From Cyanobacteria bacterium T3Sed10_344R1 (lineage in GTDB: Bacteria; Cyanobacteriota; Cyanobacteriia; Phormidesmidales; Phormidesmidaceae), in contig PXDR01000558.1 in NCBI GenBank assembly GCA_003566335.1, forward strand, positions 1 through 8,582: 8,582 bases of DNA. Reading direction: 5' to 3'. The first letter of the stretch is position 1. Every line of letters begins with the position of its first letter. Made by a program: the position numbers and the translations under genes. The notes under the pieces are model-generated. The model was not told the DNA's origin and did no database searches. It saw only the letters and a list, made by a program, of their open reading frames with translations. Of the stretch, positions 6,702 to 8,582 are shown in pieces.

Positions 6702-6721
6702 ATACTCAACTATTTGAGTAT
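6702..6721. promoter_or_regulatory. Perfect palindrome, probable PadR operator
   Basis: ATACTCAA (6702-6709) and its exact reverse complement TTGAGTAT (6714-6721) flank a 4-bp spacer (CTAT). The left half-site core TACTCAAC recurs as a direct repeat at 6737-6744. The palindrome lies 29 bp upstream of the padR ATG and overlaps the predicted padR -10 box. A dyad in the spacer between a PadR-type gene and a divergent efflux operon is the expected position for its binding site. Assignment to this regulator is inference from position and symmetry. Confidence 0.65.
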
Positions 6722-6743
6722 ACGCTTTGGACGTGTTACTCAA
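6717..6743 (-). promoter_or_regulatory. Predicted padR promoter
   Basis: On the minus strand a TATACT -10 hexamer (6722-6717) is preceded by TTGAGT (6743-6738) at a short 15-bp spacing, or by TGTTGA (6745-6740) at 17 bp. Transcription would start near 6710, giving a leader of about 35-40 nt to the ATG at 6673. The -10 falls in the right arm of the palindrome and the -35 falls in the extra half-site, so repressor binding would block transcription of its own gene. Confidence 0.45.
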
Positions 6744-6755
6744 CATTTTTGATAT
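6727..6755 (+). promoter_or_regulatory. Predicted promoter of the RND adaptor-permease operon
   Basis: TTGGAC (6727-6732) and TGATAT (6750-6755) are separated by exactly 17 bp, a reasonable sigma-70-type match. The half-site TACTCAAC at 6737-6744 lies within the spacer, and the palindrome sits immediately upstream. Binding at either site could therefore repress this promoter too. The leader to the ATG at 6868 would be about 105 nt. Confidence 0.4.
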
Positions 6756-6796
6756 CTATTAATTGAATATCTACTGGTTGTATATCTGCTAGACAG
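6752..6796. repeat. Three 15-bp-period direct repeats beginning ATATCT
   Basis: ATATCT recurs at 6752, 6767 and 6782, exactly 15 bp apart. Units one and two agree at 11 of 15 positions (ATATCTATTAATTGA and ATATCTACTGGTTGT); the third agrees less well. The array lies between the predicted -10 and the adaptor start, in the transcribed leader. It may be a decayed tandem duplication or an additional regulator-binding array; sequence alone cannot decide. Confidence 0.45.
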
Positions 6797-6867
6797 AGAA
6801 GTCGTTGGAGGGTTCAGACGCCAACGTTTCAGGTGGTTTTTGTCCTTGATTTTGGAAAGGTGCCGTA

Positions 6868-8241
6868 ATGGTGGACGCCTCTGCTGCTGTGGATCGGATT
6901 GAAGCCCAGCCTCGACCAACTGAGATGCCGCCGAGTTTACCGCGATCACAACGACGGCGCTGGTGGCTGGTGCCCTTGGCATTAGTCCCCCTGGCCGTGG
7001 GAGTGGGTCTCCGCCAGTTGAGCCCGTCTCCAGAGGCTGCGACGACAACAGCCTCGCTCCCAGTGGAAGTGGTATCCCTCACCCCGGTGGACGCCTACAC
7101 CGTGGAGCGCCAGTATGTGGGGGAACTTGTGCCCCAGCGCCGCAGCGCCCTGGGATTTGAACAGGGGGGGACGGTGGTTGAAATCCTGGTACAGGAGGGC
7201 GATCGCATCTCTTCCGGTCAACCCCTAGCCCGTCTGGACACCCGCAGTTTAGCCAGCCAGCGGCAGCAATTAATCGCCCAGCGCGACCAGGCTGTAGCTA
7301 CTCTGAACGAATTGCAGAACGGCCCCCGCCAACAGTCTGTTGCCGCCGCCCAGGCCGCCGTGGGGGATCTAGAGCAGCAGTTAGCGCTGTCGGCGGCCCA
7401 GCGCGATCGCCGTACCGACCTCTACGACCGGGGCGCGATCTCCCGCGAAGAGCTGGATCAGCAGACCTTTGGCACCGGCGCACTGGAAAACCGCCTAGCC
7501 CAGGCCCAAAGCGAACTGGATGAACTGTTGGCGGGAACTCGCCCAGAACAGATTGCCGCCCAGACGGCCCGAATCCGCCAGCTCGACGCCAGCATTCAGG
7601 CAGTAGATGTAGACCTGTCGAAATCCACTATCATGGCCCCTTTTGCCGGACGCATCAGTCAACGGCTGGTGGATGAGGGTGTGGTCGTCAGCGGCGGTCA
7701 GCCAGTGGTGCAACTGAGCGAGGGCAGCGCCACTGAGGCTCGGATTGGGGTGCCTGCGGATGTGGCTGACCGTCTTCCCTTGGGCAGTGCTCAAACGGTG
7801 ACGGTGGGAGAACAACCCTTCTTTGCCACCGTCACCGCATTGCTGCCGGAACTAGAGTCCACCAGCCGCACGGTAACAGCAGTGCTGACCTTGAACACGG
7901 CGGAAGAGCTAACCCTGGGCCAAACGGCCAGGCTAGTGCTCACCAACACCCAGCCCACGGATGGGTTCTGGCTACCCTCGACGGCCCTAGTGCAGGGAGA
8001 GCAAGGGCTGTGGTCGGTGTACGTGGCGGCAGGCGATCGCAATTCTGAAGCCACCGTAACCCGTCAATTAGTGGAAGTTCTACACACCGAAGGCGACCAA
8101 GTGCTGGTGCAGGGGTTGGTCGAGGCAGGCGATCGCATCATCACCAGCGGCACCCACCGCGTCGTCCCCGGCCAGACCGTCAGCGCTTCACTCATCCCAC
8201 CCTCCCACATCCCACCCTTCCACCCTCTCACCACCCCATGA
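6868..8241 (+). CDS. RND efflux periplasmic adaptor subunit (HlyD/AcrA membrane-fusion family)
   Basis: This 457-residue membrane-fusion protein would link an inner-membrane RND permease to an outer-membrane channel. A cytoplasmic, Arg-rich N-terminus (residues 1-31) precedes a single membrane anchor at about 32-48 (W-W-L-V-P-L-A-L-V-P-L-A-V-G-V-G-L). The split lipoyl domain follows: first half about 95-126 (G-F-E-Q-G-G-T-V-V-E-I-L-V-Q-E-G-D), second half about 252-283 (STIMAPFAGRISQRLVDEG). Between them is a long alpha-hairpin coiled coil (127-250), rich in Gln, Ala and Leu. A beta-barrel domain (about 288-358) and a membrane-proximal domain (about 366-441) complete the fold. No lipobox Cys is seen, so anchoring is by the helix. 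A Shine-Dalgarno GGAAAGG at 6854-6860 stands 7 bp before the ATG and fixes the start. The last 16 residues (SLIPPSHIPPFHPLTTP) are an unusual Pro/His-rich tail. The stop overlaps the permease start by 4 bp (ATGA). Confidence 0.95.
   Translation: MVDASAAVDRIEAQPRPTEMPPSLPRSQRRRWWLVPLALVPLAVGVGLRQLSPSPEAATTTASLPVEVVSLTPVDAYTVERQYVGELVPQRRSALGFEQGGTVVEILVQEGDRISSGQPLARLDTRSLASQRQQLIAQRDQAVATLNELQNGPRQQSVAAAQAAVGDLEQQLALSAAQRDRRTDLYDRGAISREELDQQTFGTGALENRLAQAQSELDELLAGTRPEQIAAQTARIRQLDASIQAVDVDLSKSTIMAPFAGRISQRLVDEGVVVSGGQPVVQLSEGSATEARIGVPADVADRLPLGSAQTVTVGEQPFFATVTALLPELESTSRTVTAVLTLNTAEELTLGQTARLVLTNTQPTDGFWLPSTALVQGEQGLWSVYVAAGDRNSEATVTRQLVEVLHTEGDQVLVQGLVEAGDRIITSGTHRVVPGQTVSASLIPPSHIPPFHPLTTP
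8193..8217 (+). repeat. Direct repeat CATCCCACCC within a guanine-free 3' end of the adaptor gene
   Basis: CATCCCACCC occurs at 8193-8202 and again at 8208-8217, 15 bp apart. The whole stretch 8186-8239 contains no G on the + strand. It encodes the Pro/His-rich adaptor tail and directly precedes the permease ATG at 8238, so no Shine-Dalgarno can exist there. Confidence 0.6.
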
Positions 8242-8582
8242 ACCTCTTCTACCGCAACCGCCAACTCCTCCTGCTCACCCTCGTCCTGGTCGTCGTCTGG
8301 GGACTCTCCGCCTTTCTCACCCTGCCTCGGCTGGAAGACCCGGAAATCGTACAGCGGTTTGCCCGCGTGACCACCTTCTTGCCGGGGGCAACGCCGGAGC
8401 GGGTGGAAACTTTGGTGACGGAAAAGATCGAAGATCGGCTGTTTGAGCTGGAGGAGATCGCATCCCTGCGCTCCACCTCGGGCACCGGCATCTCCGTCAT
8501 CACTGTAGAGCTGAAAGAGACCATCCCCGACGTTGACCCAGTGTGGGCCAAGGTGCGCAGCAAGGTGGATGATGCGGTGCCG
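8238..8582 (+). CDS. RND-family efflux permease, N-terminal 115 residues (truncated by window edge)
   Basis: This is an open frame with no stop before the right edge. RND permeases (AcrB/HAE1 type) are proton-driven inner-membrane pumps of about 1,000 residues. Visible are a short cytoplasmic start (MNLFYRNRQ), the first transmembrane helix at about 10-28 (L-L-L-L-T-L-V-L-V-V-V-W-G-L-S-A-F-L), and the conserved opening of the first porter domain, LPRLEDPEI (29-37), then VTTFLPGATPERVETLVTEKIEDRL (44-68) and E-I-A-S-L-R-S-T-S-G-T-G-I-S-V-I-T-V-E-L (73-92). The start is the ATG overlapping the adaptor stop (ATGA), which implies translational coupling. Substrate class (drug, metal, lipid) cannot be told from this portion. 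A TolC-type partner is not in the window. Confidence 0.93.
   Translation, partial: MNLFYRNRQLLLLTLVLVVVWGLSAFLTLPRLEDPEIVQRFARVTTFLPGATPERVETLVTEKIEDRLFELEEIASLRSTSGTGISVITVELKETIPDVDPVWAKVRSKVDDAVP

Larger units (their letters stand above)
944..8136. repeat. HIP1 octamers (GCGATCGC), at least ten dispersed copies
   Basis: Copies begin at 944, 1983, 2830, 4166, 5403, 6299, 7199, 7403, 8033 and 8129. The octamer would be expected well under once by chance in 8.6 kb, and high density is a known cyanobacterial genome signature. Most copies are inside genes. Those at 4166 and 5403 occupy the same codons in the pore helix of the two MscS paralogs. The element is a dispersed motif, not a mobile element; the coordinates given only bracket the copies. 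Confidence 0.9.

Overview
The window looks like chromosomal DNA from a filamentous or Leptolyngbya-like cyanobacterium. The octamer GCGATCGC (HIP1, the cyanobacterial signature repeat) occurs at least ten times in 8.6 kb. Several genes also belong to families that are typical of, or restricted to, cyanobacteria: a SigG-like ECF sigma factor, a DUF3288-type protein, and a multi-copy ABC1/AarF kinase. I see no insertion sequence, tRNA, rRNA, CRISPR array or phage gene. The genus is not determinable from this sequence alone.

Layout from left to right. (1) The 3' two-thirds or so of an ABC1/AarF (UbiB-like) atypical kinase gene runs off the left edge on the + strand. (2) It converges on a minus-strand gene for a small uncharacterised protein with a C-terminal coiled coil. 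(3) A spacer of about 400 bp with no credible gene separates this from (4) a SigG-like ECF sigma factor on the + strand, which ends at a strong GC-rich hairpin. No anti-sigma gene follows it. (5) A small DUF3288-like protein lies on the minus strand and diverges from (6, 7) a tandem pair of paralogous MscS-type mechanosensitive channels on the + strand. The pair ends at a hairpin shared with the convergent (8) padR-type repressor gene on the minus strand. (9) padR diverges from an RND-type efflux pair: a periplasmic adaptor (HlyD/AcrA family) whose stop overlaps the start of (10) an RND permease that runs off the right edge.

The clearest functional unit is at the right end: a PadR-family repressor diverging from an adaptor-permease operon. 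A perfect 8+4+8 bp palindrome lies over the predicted padR -10 box, and a second half-site lies over its -35 region. This fits a locally autoregulated efflux system whose repressor is released by an unknown ligand. The tandem MscS pair may contribute to osmotic protection. The left-hand genes (kinase, coiled-coil protein, SigG, DUF3288) look like ordinary core cyanobacterial genes that are not obviously linked to each other.

I found no evidence of a wholly new biological system. The best leads are regulatory: the PadR palindrome, a 15-bp-periodic repeat array in the same spacer, an 11-bp-periodic repeat upstream of the channel pair, and a guanine-free 3' end of the adaptor gene where ribosome binding for the permease start would normally be expected.
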